A stretch of DNA of 53,050 nt from an uncultured Eubacteriales bacterium (GCA_949293325.1 CASFCZ010000017.1:1-53050); one strand, 5' to 3'; counted from the first letter of the stretch, positions 26,483 through 34,982 are shown. The notes: generated by a model from the sequence alone, not told the origin. A program made the numbers and translations.

Positions 26483-26764
26483 ATGTTTATAGGAGCCTGT
26501 ACCATATATCTTACTGCCGAATGGGTCACAAGCCTTAAAGAAAAACGTATGGTGGTTAAAAGTATAATAGAAAAGTCAAAGCATAAGTTTAATATATCCA
26601 TTGCCGAGGTGGATAGACAGGATATACATCAATCCATAGTTATCGGATTTGCCTGTGTCAGTAATGAGGCGGCACATGTTGATCAGATGATGAACAGGGT
26701 TATAGATTATATTGAAGATAATACGGATGCTGTGGTGGATAGAGTAGAAACTGAAATATTGTAA
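26483..26764 (+). CDS. DUF503 domain-containing protein (YlxP-like)
   Basis: Small protein of 93 residues. The family pattern runs IYLTAEWVTSLKEKRMVVKSII ... NISIAEVDRQDIHQSIVIGFACVSN ... DYIEDNTDAVVDRVETEIL. YlxP proteins often lie beside ribosome-assembly genes such as rbfA, but here the gene is alone between tRNA-Thr and a convergent xylA. The molecular role is not established. ATG 26483 has GGGGAT upstream; a TTG at 26462 is in frame but has no ribosome site. Confidence 0.9.
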   Translation: MFIGACTIYLTAEWVTSLKEKRMVVKSIIEKSKHKFNISIAEVDRQDIHQSIVIGFACVSNEAAHVDQMMNRVIDYIEDNTDAVVDRVETEIL

Positions 26765-26765
26765 A

Positions 26766-26800
26766 AAATAAGGCTTCCCATTTTGTGAGAAGCCTTATTT
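26766..26800. terminator. Bidirectional terminator between DUF503 gene and xylA
   Basis: A 12-bp perfect stem AAATAAGGCTTC (26766-26777) with GAAGCCTTATTT (26789-26800). T-runs follow on the plus side and A-runs precede on the left, so it can stop both converging genes. The xylA stop codon abuts it. Confidence 0.88.
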
Positions 26801-28114
26801 TTATTTGAAAAGTATTGAGTTGAATATGGATTCAAGATATTCTTGTCTGCCGCTTTTCATTTCAGGTTCGGGATGAGTGAGAGTGTACTCCTCAAGACTT
26901 TCGAGAGTGGCTTTGCCATCGGTTATTTCCTTACCAATGCCACTTTCATAGCCTGCATATCTTTCTCTGACAAAGGTATCAATCCTGCCATCGTCTATTA
27001 TTTCATATGCCTTTATAAGACCCAGTGCAAAAGTATCCATACCGCTTATATAAGCGTAGGCAATATCATCAAACTCAAAGGATGGGCGACGAACCTTTGC
27101 ATCAAAGTTAAGCCCCCCGTTTGTAAAGCCACCTGCACGTATTACCTCAAGCATGGCAAGTGTGGCAGAATATACATCTGTAGGAAACTGATCTGTATCC
27201 CAGCCAAGGTGAGGATCTCCCTGATTTGCATCTATACTGCCAAAGGCGTTGTTGATACGTGCAACGCAAAGCTCATGCTCAAAGGTATGACCTGCAAGGG
27301 TAGCATGATTTGCCTCAATATTCAGTTTAAAGTCCTTATCAAGTCCGTACTTGCGTAAAAAGCCCAGTACGGTGGCGCTGTCAAAGTCGTATTGATGCTT
27401 TGTTGGCTCCTTTGGCTTAGGTTCAATATAGAAATCCCCCTTAAATCCTTTACTGCGGGCATAATCCACTGCCATGTGCATAAGCCTTGCCATGTTATCA
27501 AGCTCAAGAGCCATGTTGGTATTAAGGAGAGTTTCATAACCCTCTCTGCCGCCCCAGAATACGTATCCGCTGCCACCCAGACGGATAGTGGCATCAAGGG
27601 CATTTTTTATCTGGGCTGCTGCATAGGCAAAGCTTTCCGGAGAGCAGGAAGTACCTGCACCGTGCATAAAGCGGGGATGATTAAAGCAGTTGGATGTTCC
27701 CCAAAGGAGCTTTATGCCTGTTTCTTTCATCTTGCTTTCTATGTAATCTACTATTTTATTAAGATTATCCTTTGTTTCTGCAAAGCTTTCCCCTGCAGGG
27801 GCAATATCTGCATCATGAAAACAGAAGTACTCTATGCCCATTTTAGTCATAAATTCAAAGCCTGCATCTACCTTTGCTTTGGCTATTGCCATAGGGGAAC
27901 TTTCTCCATAGCTCCTGTCCATGGTAGGGCTGCCGAATGGATCGCCTCCCCCTGCACAAAGGGTGTGCCACCAACTCATTGCAAACTTAAGATGTTCTTT
28001 CATGGGTTTGCCATGTATTATCCTGTCTGCATCATAAAATTTATAGGCAAATGGATTTGTTGAATCAGGTCCTTCATATTTTACCTGTGGTACATTTTTA
28101 AAATATTCTTTCAT
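26801..28114 (-). CDS. xylA: Xylose isomerase
   Basis: Converts D-xylose to D-xylulose, and usually glucose to fructose, 437 residues, class II length. Active-site His and Asp are in [12 protein letters not shown]. Metal ligands are in [31 protein letters not shown] and [26 protein letters not shown] precedes the ATG. It is 12 bases after the LacI-type regulator gene and probably cotranscribed with it. No xylulokinase or xylose transporter is next to it. Confidence 0.97.
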   Translation of the reverse strand: MKEYFKNVPQVKYEGPDSTNPFAYKFYDADRIIHGKPMKEHLKFAMSWWHTLCAGGGDPFGSPTMDRSYGESSPMAIAKAKVDAGFEFMTKMGIEYFCFHDADIAPAGESFAETKDNLNKIVDYIESKMKETGIKLLWGTSNCFNHPRFMHGAGTSCSPESFAYAAAQIKNALDATIRLGGSGYVFWGGREGYETLLNTNMALELDNMARLMHMAVDYARSKGFKGDFYIEPKPKEPTKHQYDFDSATVLGFLRKYGLDKDFKLNIEANHATLAGHTFEHELCVARINNAFGSIDANQGDPHLGWDTDQFPTDVYSATLAMLEVIRAGGFTNGGLNFDAKVRRPSFEFDDIAYAYISGMDTFALGLIKAYEIIDDGRIDTFVRERYAGYESGIGKEITDGKATLESLEEYTLTHPEPEMKSGRQEYLESIFNSILFK

Positions 28115-28126
28115 TAAATTACCTCC

Positions 28127-29149
28127 TTAAATATTTTCCGATATACGGATTTCATTTTTTACAATATACTGAACTTTTTCTGGTTTAACGCCGCTTACAA
28201 GGTAGTTGAACATAAAGTGTACTGAGCGATTACCCTGGGTATAGGGCTGCTGTGAGATAGTTGCCTTGATAAGTCCCCTTTCCATCATTTCGATAGTGCC
28301 GGGTACACGGTCAAAGCATATTACATTAAAGTCCTTTTCACGTCCTGTGGCTATTATGGCACGGCAGGCACCATATACACCTGAGCCGGCGATATACAGG
28401 GCATCTATCTCAGGGTGCTCTTTAATCATGCTTTTGGTAACTTCATAGGATTGTATCTCATCATCATTTGTATTGCCATAAGCCAGTACATTAAAATCAG
28501 GATATTTTTCCTGACAGATTTTCTTAAAACCGTTTATTCGACGGATATGTCCTATATGTTTTCCGGAAGCTGACAATATACCTATATTTGCTTTGCCTCT
28601 TGTAATCAATGCAAGCATACCACAGGCAATTTCTCCACCTTTGGTATAATTGCTGCCTACGTAAAACAGCCTTTTTGAACCCTCAATATCAGTATTTACA
28701 GTGCTGACAGGGATACCTGTTTCAATAAGTCTGTTTATCTTCTGCTCTATTTTGACATCACTTATGGGGTCTATTATCAGAGCTGATATTTTGCCTGATA
28801 TTTCATCTATATTATTAAGTTGAGCCTGTACATCATATCCTTTGGAGGTTTTGACCATAAGGCTTATGCCATAGTCAGTAAGCTCCTTTTGCGCCTGATA
28901 GACACCCTTAAGAAGATCGTCAAAAAAGTCATTTCCCTCAGCAGGCAGTATTATTCCTATGACAATACTTTTTCGCTTTGCCGCCAGGGTTTTTGCTGCC
29001 ATATTAGGGGTATAGTTAAGTTGTTTTGCTATGCGCAACACCTTTTCTTCCGTTTCCTTTTTGACATTTCCTCTGTTGTTAAGTACACGGTCCACGGTGC
29101 CACGAGATACGCCGCATAATTCGGCAATTTTTTTAATAGTTACGCCCAT
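28127..29149 (-). CDS. LacI family transcriptional regulator (sugar-binding)
   Basis: Regulator of 340 residues. The N-terminal LacI helix-turn-helix and hinge are in TIKKIAELCGVSRGTVDRVL and PNMAAKTLAAKR. The rest is a periplasmic-binding-protein-like sensor with IGIILPAEGNDFFDDLLKGV and FDRVPGTIEMMERGL, closer to the RbsB-type group than to LacI itself. It is the first gene of the xylA operon. The ligand is probably a pentose, which is inference from position. Candidate operators lie on both sides of its promoter. Confidence 0.9.
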   Translation of the reverse strand: MGVTIKKIAELCGVSRGTVDRVLNNRGNVKKETEEKVLRIAKQLNYTPNMAAKTLAAKRKSIVIGIILPAEGNDFFDDLLKGVYQAQKELTDYGISLMVKTSKGYDVQAQLNNIDEISGKISALIIDPISDVKIEQKINRLIETGIPVSTVNTDIEGSKRLFYVGSNYTKGGEIACGMLALITRGKANIGILSASGKHIGHIRRINGFKKICQEKYPDFNVLAYGNTNDDEIQSYEVTKSMIKEHPEIDALYIAGSGVYGACRAIIATGREKDFNVICFDRVPGTIEMMERGLIKATISQQPYTQGNRSVHFMFNYLVSGVKPEKVQYIVKNEIRISENI

Positions 29150-29168
29150 ATAATCACCTTTACAAGAT

Positions 29169-29254
29169 TGTGCCCCTGCACAGTTTCTGACTTTAGTTTA
29201 AATCATATTTTGATTGAGGTCAATTATCTAATTAAAACTTGTGCACTGTGCAGA
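29169..29254 (-). promoter_or_regulatory. Promoter of the lacI-xylA operon with two flanking operators
   Basis: Minus strand TTGACC (29223-29218), 17-base spacer, TAAACT (29200-29195). TGTGC-N4-GCACA at 29169-29182 lies downstream of the -10. A second site with the same half-sites, TTGTGCACTGTGCAGA (29239-29254), lies upstream of the -35. Centres are about 70 bp apart, which suits LacI-type binding with looping and autoregulation. Confidence 0.6.
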
Positions 29255-29338
29255 GATAAACTTTCTTTTGACTGCTGTGTATTTGCTTTTTTTGTTAAAT
29301 TTGACAACAAAGCACAAAAAGCACATACAAATATTGGC

Positions 29339-29368
29339 TGATTAAAAAAATAGCTCCTCGGCATAATA
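29339..29368 (+). promoter_or_regulatory. Forespore (sigmaG-type) promoter of the spore protein gene
   Basis: TGATTA (29339-29344), 17-base spacer, CATAATA (29362-29368). This is close to the sigmaG/sigmaF pattern TGAATA-N17/18-CATACTA and unlike the housekeeping promoters elsewhere in the window. It fits the expected late forespore expression. Confidence 0.6.
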
Positions 29369-29438
29369 ATTATTGTAACACAGTTAAGCAACGATATTTT
29401 CGTAGCTTATACAATTTTCTTTTTAGGAGGATAATATT

Positions 29439-29651
29439 ATGTCAAACAGTAATTCAAGTTCAAACAAGGTAAATGTTCCTGAGGCTAAGGAAGCAATGAA
29501 TAAGTTTAAGTATGAGGTTGCCAATGAAATCGGTGTGCCTCTTAAGCAGGGTTATAACGGCGATCTTACTTCTGCTCAGAACGGTTACGTAGGCGGATAT
29601 ATGGTTAAGAAGATGATTGAAGAGCAGGAAAAGAGAATGGCAGGTAAGTAA
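29439..29651 (+). CDS. Alpha/beta-type small acid-soluble spore protein
   Basis: DNA-coating protein of dormant spores, 70 residues. The family signatures are KFKYEVANEIGVPL, which contains the germination-protease cleavage region, and the DNA-binding GYNGDLTSAQNGYVGGYMVKKMIEEQE. AGGAGG precedes the ATG. Its presence indicates an endospore-forming organism. It is monocistronic, with its own forespore-type promoter and a terminator. Confidence 0.96.
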   Translation: MSNSNSSSNKVNVPEAKEAMNKFKYEVANEIGVPLKQGYNGDLTSAQNGYVGGYMVKKMIEEQEKRMAGK

Positions 29652-29671
29652 TTACCAAGGCTACTGATATC

Positions 29672-29706
29672 TATGGCGTGCATATACTGTACGCCATATT
29701 TTTTAT
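29672..29706 (+). terminator. Terminator of the spore protein gene
   Basis: TATGGCGT (29672-29679) pairs perfectly with ACGCCATA (29691-29698), followed by a T-rich run. Confidence 0.8.
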
Positions 29707-29720
29707 ATGGGAGGTATAGT

Positions 29721-29864
29721 ATGGGAAAAAGGAAGTATATCAAAAGAGATTTTCTTATTGGTATGATGCCGGGAGAAAGTTCTCTGGCAGGCTCCGAAAG
29801 TGCAGAGGGTGGTATAGGCATTCTGGATGTGGTTCTTGAGGTGGATGACAGCAAGGGGGATTAA
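29721..29864 (+). CDS. Small protein of unknown function (47 aa)
   Basis: I do not recognise this protein. It begins MGKRKYIKRDFLIGMMPGES, has a Gly/Ser/Ala-rich centre, and ends in an acidic tail (VVLEVDDSKGD). No membrane segment is present. The start is ATG 29721, with GGGAGG 6 bases upstream, which supports real translation. The stop lies one base before the ATG of the hydrolase gene, so the two are probably coupled. Starts at 29673 lie inside the preceding terminator and are rejected. Confidence 0.6.
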   Translation: MGKRKYIKRDFLIGMMPGESSLAGSESAEGGIGILDVVLEVDDSKGD

Positions 29865-29865
29865 T

Positions 29866-30789
29866 ATGAAAAAATGCCTTTTGTCCATGGCATCATGCAC
29901 TTTGTTATGCGTCTGTTTAAAGGGGCTTATAAATGTAAGTATGTGCAGAGGAAATAAAAGCCGTCTGGCACCCTTTGTAAAGCTTAGCAGGGAGCAGAGA
30001 ATATTTGAAGCAGTCATTAAAAATGACTGTAAAGATGGCAAGCATTTTAGGGCTGTGCCATGGTATATGAAACTGTCTGACGGAAGCAATCTTTATGCCC
30101 GTGTACTTGAAAACAAAAGTCATAAATGGGCAGTGGTAATCCATGGCTATGGCCTGGATGGAAGCCTTATGCTATATGCGGCAAAACGTTTTTATGAAAA
30201 GGGATACAATGTGTTACTGCCGGATCTCCGTGCCCACGGAAAAAGCAGTGGTAAATATATAGGATGGGGATGGAATGACAGAGAAGATATAAGCAAGTGG
30301 TGCAGGTGTATTACAAACCGTGATGGGGATGCAAAGATATTACTGTACGGCGTATCAATGGGAGCTGCGGGAGTATTGTGTGCAGTAGGTGACGGTCTTT
30401 CCGACAATGTAAAATGTGCCATATCAGATTGTGCCTTTACTTCAGTGAAGGATATATTTTACTATAGAATAAGACGTATGCTTCATTTGCCTCCTGCCCT
30501 TGTTATGCTGTGGCTCAGACCATGGTGCAGCTTAAAAATGGGTATGTCTGTCTCTGAGGCATCAGTGGTGGAACAGGTGAAAAAAAGCCGTATTCCCCTT
30601 ATGTTCTGCCATGGAGACAGGGACAGGTTTGTGCCTACAGACAGTGCCCTTGAGCTTTATGCAGTGGCACCGTCTCCTAAAAGGCTTATGCTTGTACATG
30701 GTGCGGGACATGGTGTAGCTGCCTTTCTTGGTGGGGATAAGTACTGGTCAAGGATATTTGACTTTGCCGAAAAATATATTTATAAATAA
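29866..30789 (+). CDS. Alpha/beta hydrolase with N-terminal membrane anchor
   Basis: Serine hydrolase of 307 residues. The N-terminus has a hydrophobic segment (about residues 4-25) that could anchor it outside the membrane. The fold signatures are VVIHGYGLDGSL (oxyanion loop), LLPDLRAHGKSSG, nucleophile elbow GVSMG, acid HGDRDRFVP and catalytic His in GAGHG. This matches the bacterial YqkD-like family of unknown substrate. AAGGGGG lies before ATG 29866, one base after the small gene upstream. Confidence 0.88.
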   Translation: MKKCLLSMASCTLLCVCLKGLINVSMCRGNKSRLAPFVKLSREQRIFEAVIKNDCKDGKHFRAVPWYMKLSDGSNLYARVLENKSHKWAVVIHGYGLDGSLMLYAAKRFYEKGYNVLLPDLRAHGKSSGKYIGWGWNDREDISKWCRCITNRDGDAKILLYGVSMGAAGVLCAVGDGLSDNVKCAISDCAFTSVKDIFYYRIRRMLHLPPALVMLWLRPWCSLKMGMSVSEASVVEQVKKSRIPLMFCHGDRDRFVPTDSALELYAVAPSPKRLMLVHGAGHGVAAFLGGDKYWSRIFDFAEKYIYK

Positions 30790-30790
30790 A

Positions 30791-31198
30791 AAATGAGGGT
30801 ATGGTATATATAAAAGCCGTACCCTTATTACGGATTGTCAATAAACACAAAGTACGCTTGACTTTATGAATTAAATCAATAACTATCTTGCGCTTTTAGG
30901 TAACTTAAAGCGTCGCAGACTTTAATCCGCAGGACGGGCTTTGCCCGTTCGAGGGTATAGTGAGAGTTTCTCAATGGGATTTATTCCCATTGAGGAACGG
31001 TTCACTACTTTCTATGGTGGGTACGCTAGTACCCATACTGCAAAAAATGGTTGCGCCGCAAAGATGGATGCGGACATACCAAAGGTATGGCTTTCAGCTT
31101 TTGCTGAAAGTGCTGACAAGCATTTCTTGCAAGCGTGTCGACTTTTTCGACACGCTGAAATGAGGGTATGGCATATATAAAAGCCGTACCCTCATTAC
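30791..31198. repeat. Hairpin-array unit bounded by 41-bp direct repeats
   Basis: Two direct repeats (30791-30831 and 31158-31198) match at 39 of 41 bases; each folds as AATGAGGGTA with TACCCTYATT. Between them lie many separate hairpins: 30891-30912 (one mismatch), 30932-30950, 30961-30973, 30970-30994 (10 bp perfect), 31018-31035 (7 bp perfect), 31051-31061, 31075-31089 (6 bp perfect), 31091-31110 (8 bp perfect), 31117-31129 and 31132-31156 (10 bp perfect). Two overlapping plus-strand frames (30941-31180 and 30960-31163) are open, but neither has a ribosome site and I treat them as by-products. The unit sits between convergent genes, and one repeat copy may serve as a terminator for each. 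Confidence 0.8.
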
Positions 31199-31202
31199 TA
31201 TA

Positions 31203-32210
31203 TTAAAGTATGCCCAGCAAATGCTGCATAATAAGGCTGACAGCCGTAATGGCAATCCAGCAGCAGAAACCAAGGAAAATAGGCTTTCCGCCTGTTTTTA
31301 CAAGTTTTACAAGGTTGGTGTTAAGTCCGATGGCACCCATAGCCATAATTATAAAAAACTTACTTAGATCCTTTAAAAAGCCTGTTACAACTTCAGGTAT
31401 AGGCAGGAATGTAGTTAAGACGGATGCAACAACGAACCATACAATAAACATAGGGAATATTCTTTTAATACTTACCTTGTTTTCAGAGTTGTTCTCTTTC
31501 TTTGCAGTTATTACTGCAAGTACAAGACAAATAGGAATAATAGCAAGTGTCCTTGTAAGCTTTACTGTTGTTGCAGAGGCAAGTACACCTGTTGCTCCCG
31601 TTATTTCCTCCCATGATGATGCGGCAGCGGTAACGGAGGATGTATCGTTGACTGCTGTACCTGCAAAGAGAGCAAAGCCTTCATTACTTAAACCGAGAAA
31701 TTGTCCCATTGTAGGGAAGATAAGTGCGGCGATTATATTAAACAGGAAGATAACAGAAATAGCCTGAGCAATCTCCTCATCATCTGCATTTATAACAGGT
31801 GCAGCTGCGGCTATTGCGGAACCGCCACAAATAGAAGAACCTACACCTACAAGGGTTGAAATCTTTGAAGGTATTTTCATTACTTTGCAAAGTATGTAGG
31901 ATACAATAAGGGAGGTGGCAATAGTAGATATAATTACAGGCAGGGACTGTACGCCTACACGGACTATCTGACCAAGGTTAAGCCCAAAACCTAAAAGAAT
32001 TACGGCATACTGTAATATTTTTTTCGATGTAAATGTCATACCATCCTTTAATACAGGTCTGTCTTTAACAAATGCAGCAAGTATCATACCGATTAAAATT
32101 GCAAACACAGGTCCGCCTACTACAGGAAAAAGCTTACCAAGCAGGAGGCAGGGAATGCCAAGTACAGCACAAAGAACCACGCCGGGGGCAATTTTTTTAA
32201 TGTTATCCAT
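31203..32210 (-). CDS. YeiH/UPF0324 family putative sulfate exporter
   Basis: Membrane protein of 335 residues with about ten TM helices. Recognisable segments are [55 protein letters not shown] and [20 protein letters not shown]. The family is annotated as putative sulfate exporters, and the YeiH protein of E. coli is divergent from a LysR gene, as here. AAGGAGAT precedes the ATG. The substrate is not shown by sequence. Confidence 0.9.
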   Translation of the reverse strand: MDNIKKIAPGVVLCAVLGIPCLLLGKLFPVVGGPVFAILIGMILAAFVKDRPVLKDGMTFTSKKILQYAVILLGFGLNLGQIVRVGVQSLPVIISTIATSLIVSYILCKVMKIPSKISTLVGVGSSICGGSAIAAAAPVINADDEEIAQAISVIFLFNIIAALIFPTMGQFLGLSNEGFALFAGTAVNDTSSVTAAASSWEEITGATGVLASATTVKLTRTLAIIPICLVLAVITAKKENNSENKVSIKRIFPMFIVWFVVASVLTTFLPIPEVVTGFLKDLSKFFIIMAMGAIGLNTNLVKLVKTGGKPIFLGFCCWIAITAVSLIMQHLLGIL

Positions 32211-32244
32211 TATATGTTATCTCCTTTGATTTATTTTTAACTAA

Positions 32245-32312
32245 ATTTTACCATATAAAAGACCAAATGTAAAATTATTATTATTTATCTATCTATAACT
32301 GTGTGTTATAAT
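32245..32312. promoter_or_regulatory. Divergent promoters of yeiH-like and lysR genes
   Basis: For the minus-strand transporter: TTTACA (32273-32268), 17-base spacer, TAAAAT (32250-32245). For the LysR gene: TATAAT (32307-32312) with a weak TTTATC -35 at 32284. The regulator probably binds between them, but I see no clear T-N11-A palindrome. Confidence 0.55.
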
Positions 32313-32329
32313 TAAAAGGAGGTGATAAT

Positions 32330-33211
32330 ATGCTGGATATAAAAATGGAAACCTTTATCTATGTCTGTAAAAATATGAATTATACAAAGGCGGCAAATGA
32401 ATTGAATATAACCCAGCCTGCCGTATCAAAACATATACACGCTTTGGAGGACTATTATGGAGCAAAGCTATTTACATATGAGGGCAGACTCCTTAGACTT
32501 ACGCCTGCAGGAGAAGAACTGAGAAGGGCGGCTCTGACTCTTATGCACGATCAGAAGGAGCTATGCAAGCGCATATCAGCTATAGAAGAACATAAAACAA
32601 ATCTGAAATTAGGTGCAACCAGAACAGCAGGTGACTTTGTGCTGCCTTCCTTCCTTGCAGACTATATGAAGGCAAATCAGACAGCCAATGTATCCATGGT
32701 AATAGATAATACCCATAGTCTGTTGGAACGGCTTGACAGTGGTGAAATAGACTTTGCCCTTGTGGAGGGGTATTTTCCTAAAAATGAGTATGACTACAGG
32801 GTATATTCCTCAGAGGAGTTTGTGGGTTTGAGCAATAAAAAAATGCCACCCTTTGAGAGGGTGGAACAGCTTTTTTCCAACCGTCTTATTGTCCGTGAGG
32901 GTGGCAGCGGCAGCAGAGAAATACTGGAACAATTTCTCCACAGCCGAAATTATTCAATATACGATTTTAATTCCCTGGCAGAAATAAACAGTATACACAC
33001 AATGTTAAGCCTTACCGCAAAGGGGTGTGGCATCAGCTTTATGTACAGGTGTGGTGCAGAGGAATATATTAGGAAGGGACTTATCCATCCCCTTGAAATA
33101 AGGGACTGCCATATCAGCCATGATTTTTGCTTTATCTGGCGTAAGGGAAGTATATATTCCTCTGACTACCTTGATATATTTAATAAAATAAGTCTTTACA
33201 AGTCTGTATAA
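32330..33211 (+). CDS. LysR family transcriptional regulator
   Basis: Regulator of 293 residues. The winged helix-turn-helix is in MNYTKAANELNITQPAVSKH followed by IHALEDYYGAKLF. The C-terminal part is the substrate-binding-like sensor domain. AAAGGAGGTG precedes ATG 32330. It is divergent from the YeiH-type transporter, and LysR proteins usually control the divergent gene, so it resembles the CysL/YeiE group that responds to sulfur or anion signals. The ligand is unknown. Confidence 0.9.
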   Translation: MLDIKMETFIYVCKNMNYTKAANELNITQPAVSKHIHALEDYYGAKLFTYEGRLLRLTPAGEELRRAALTLMHDQKELCKRISAIEEHKTNLKLGATRTAGDFVLPSFLADYMKANQTANVSMVIDNTHSLLERLDSGEIDFALVEGYFPKNEYDYRVYSSEEFVGLSNKKMPPFERVEQLFSNRLIVREGGSGSREILEQFLHSRNYSIYDFNSLAEINSIHTMLSLTAKGCGISFMYRCGAEEYIRKGLIHPLEIRDCHISHDFCFIWRKGSIYSSDYLDIFNKISLYKSV

Positions 33212-33215
33212 TTCA

Positions 33216-34139
33216 TCAGCCTCTGAGGAAGCCTTCGATTATCTTCTGTTCAGCTTCTTCGTCGGTAAGGCCCAGGGTTTTAAGCTTTATTATCTGCTCA
33301 CCGGCTATTTTTCCAATGGCTGCCTCATGTATAAGAGAGGCATCTATATCCCCTGCATATAGCTCAGGTGCAGCATTTACCCTGCCATTTCCTACAAGTA
33401 TGGCATCACATTCACTGTGACCTGTACAGCGGCAGTTGCCCTTTATTACAGAGTGATAATTTTGATATGATTCGCCCTTTGCCACTGAACGGGATACAAG
33501 GTCAACACCGGAATCCTCTCCGTTCATTTCCACATTAAATTCCGTTGTAGCAGTTTCGTTTCCGTCGGTCATAATTCTCTCATGTATAATAAGCTTTGCC
33601 CTTGCTCCAAGTTTAGCGTTGGTTTTCCTTGTTGTGCTGTCAACGCCGCTTATCTGTATGGTGTCCATTTCAAGGACTGAATCATCATCAAGCTCACAGT
33701 CAGTTACTGGGTCAATACGCTTGAGACCTTTACCTTTACCTGTGCCAATGTGTTTTTCCTTATATAATACATGGGACCCCTTTCCAAGGAAAAACCGGTG
33801 TATACCATTATGCCTTGCGTCATGTCCGTCATCCGTATGAACACCGCAGCCTGCCACAACAGTTACATCAGCCCCTGCTTCAACAAAAAAATCGTTGTAT
33901 ACAAGGTCATCAATATCACCATGGGTAACACAGGCAGGAATGTATACCATTTCTCCCTGTGCTTTACTGCTTATATATATTTCAAGCCCTGGGGCATCCT
34001 TTTTTGACTCTATACGTACATTTTCAGAGGACTGCCTGCCTGCACATTCACCGTTTTCACGTATGTTGTAGGCCCCTTTAAAGTCGCCGCCGTTCCACTC
34101 GGAAACTATTCTGAGTATTTCCTTAGTCTTATCGTTCAA
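33216..34139 (-). CDS. SufB/SufD-like scaffold of a minimal SUF (SMS) system
   Basis: Fe-S cluster assembly scaffold of 307 residues, about two-thirds the length of SufB. A beta-helix SufBD core is seen in ARAKLIIHERIMTDGNETAT and the conserved C-terminal ELYAGDIDASLIHEAAIGKI, where a Glu/His pair lies in the position used for cluster binding. A GCRCTG-like Cys-containing segment (NCRCTGHSEC) is also present. It lies directly after the SufC-like gene, and no sufB, sufD, sufS or sufU is nearby. This matches the two-gene SMS layout described for anaerobic bacteria and archaea. Confidence 0.88.
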   Translation of the reverse strand: MNDKTKEILRIVSEWNGGDFKGAYNIRENGECAGRQSSENVRIESKKDAPGLEIYISSKAQGEMVYIPACVTHGDIDDLVYNDFFVEAGADVTVVAGCGVHTDDGHDARHNGIHRFFLGKGSHVLYKEKHIGTGKGKGLKRIDPVTDCELDDDSVLEMDTIQISGVDSTTRKTNAKLGARAKLIIHERIMTDGNETATTEFNVEMNGEDSGVDLVSRSVAKGESYQNYHSVIKGNCRCTGHSECDAILVGNGRVNAAPELYAGDIDASLIHEAAIGKIAGEQIIKLKTLGLTDEEAEQKIIEGFLRG

Positions 34140-34140
34140 C

Positions 34141-34875
34141 TTAAAAACCTCCTTCTATATTTCTTCCCATAGGACAGCTGCATCCTTCATTGCCATGGAG
34201 AAGTGAAGGAAGTATTTCTTCTTTACTGCCCTGTCTGTCTACTTTGCCGTTGGATATTACAACTATATTGTCGGCAATTTCAAGTATACGTTCCTGATGG
34301 GAGATAATCAGGAGACTTTCACCATGCTCCTCCTTAAGTGCCTTAAAGGTGTCTATAAGACAGGTGAAGCTCCACAGGTCGATACCTGCTTCGGGTTCAT
34401 CAAACACGGATATTCTTGAGCTGTTTCTTGCAAGTACAGTGGCAATTTCAATACGTTTGCTTTCGCCTCCTGATAAACTTGCGTCAACACTTCTGTCAAT
34501 ATATTCCTTGCTGCATATGCCAACCTTACCTAAAAGCTCACATGCCCTTTCATCGGATATTTTATCTCCTGCGGCAAGCTCAAGAAGATCCCTTACGGTT
34601 ATGCCCTTAAAGCGTACAGGCTGCTGAAATGCAAAGCCTACACCCTGCTTGGATCTCTCGGTTATATCCATATCGGTTATATCTGCACCATCAAGGATTA
34701 TCCTTCCCTCAGTGGGGGTAATAATGCCCGCAATAAGTTTGGCAAGGGAGGTCTTACCGCCGCCGTTTGGTCCTGTAATAACAGTGAGTTGCCCATCAGG
34801 TATGGTAAGGTCTATTCCCTTAAGTATTTCTTCACCCTCAGGCAGGCTCCATTTTATATTTTTAAGTTCAAGCAT
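34141..34875 (-). CDS. SufC-like ATPase of a minimal SUF (SMS) system
   Basis: ABC-type ATPase of 244 residues that powers Fe-S assembly on its SufB-like partner. Walker A is GPNGGGKTS at residues 35-43. The signature is LSGGESKRIEIATVLAR and Walker B is ISVFDEPEAGIDLW, followed by the switch His in IISHQ. The C-terminus carries an unusual GCSCPMG that could bind a metal. GAGAGGC precedes ATG 34875. It starts the SMS pair and follows a structured leader containing a Cys-rich ORF. Confidence 0.92.
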   Translation of the reverse strand: MLELKNIKWSLPEGEEILKGIDLTIPDGQLTVITGPNGGGKTSLAKLIAGIITPTEGRIILDGADITDMDITERSKQGVGFAFQQPVRFKGITVRDLLELAAGDKISDERACELLGKVGICSKEYIDRSVDASLSGGESKRIEIATVLARNSSRISVFDEPEAGIDLWSFTCLIDTFKALKEEHGESLLIISHQERILEIADNIVVISNGKVDRQGSKEEILPSLLHGNEGCSCPMGRNIEGGF

Positions 34876-34982
34876 AATAAAAGCCTCTCTTTCGTGTAGC
34901 TAAAACAGGGCGGAATACACCGGCAGCCTAAAAGGATACAGCTATTCCATACGGACATAAACTCATTCCTTTGAAGCCCCAT
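34854..34982 (-). CDS. Candidate Cys-rich upstream ORF before sufC
   Basis: A 42-codon ORF with five Cys codons (positions 15, 20, 22, 26 and 37; segment SCILLGCRCIPPC). GGGG lies 8 bases before its ATG. Its end overlaps the sufC start by 22 bases in another frame. Cysteine is the sulfur source for Fe-S clusters, so a Cys-sensing leader peptide is conceivable. The same bases also fold (see the leader), so the ORF could be a by-product of RNA structure. Translation is unproven. Confidence 0.35.
   Translation of the reverse strand: MGLQRNEFMSVWNSCILLGCRCIPPCFSYTKERLLLCLNLKI

Noticed and set aside
27392..28063. 223-aa plus-strand ORF opposite xylA
   Set aside because: Antisense shadow of a fully conserved xylose isomerase.
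30941..31180. 79-aa plus-strand ORF in the hairpin array
   Set aside because: No ribosome site, and a second overlapping frame is equally open. Dense palindromes keep several frames open by chance, so I treat it as noncoding.
30791..31198. CRISPR array or integron attC array at the repeated region
   Set aside because: There are only two direct repeats, no regular spacers, no cas genes, no integrase, and the hairpins differ from each other.
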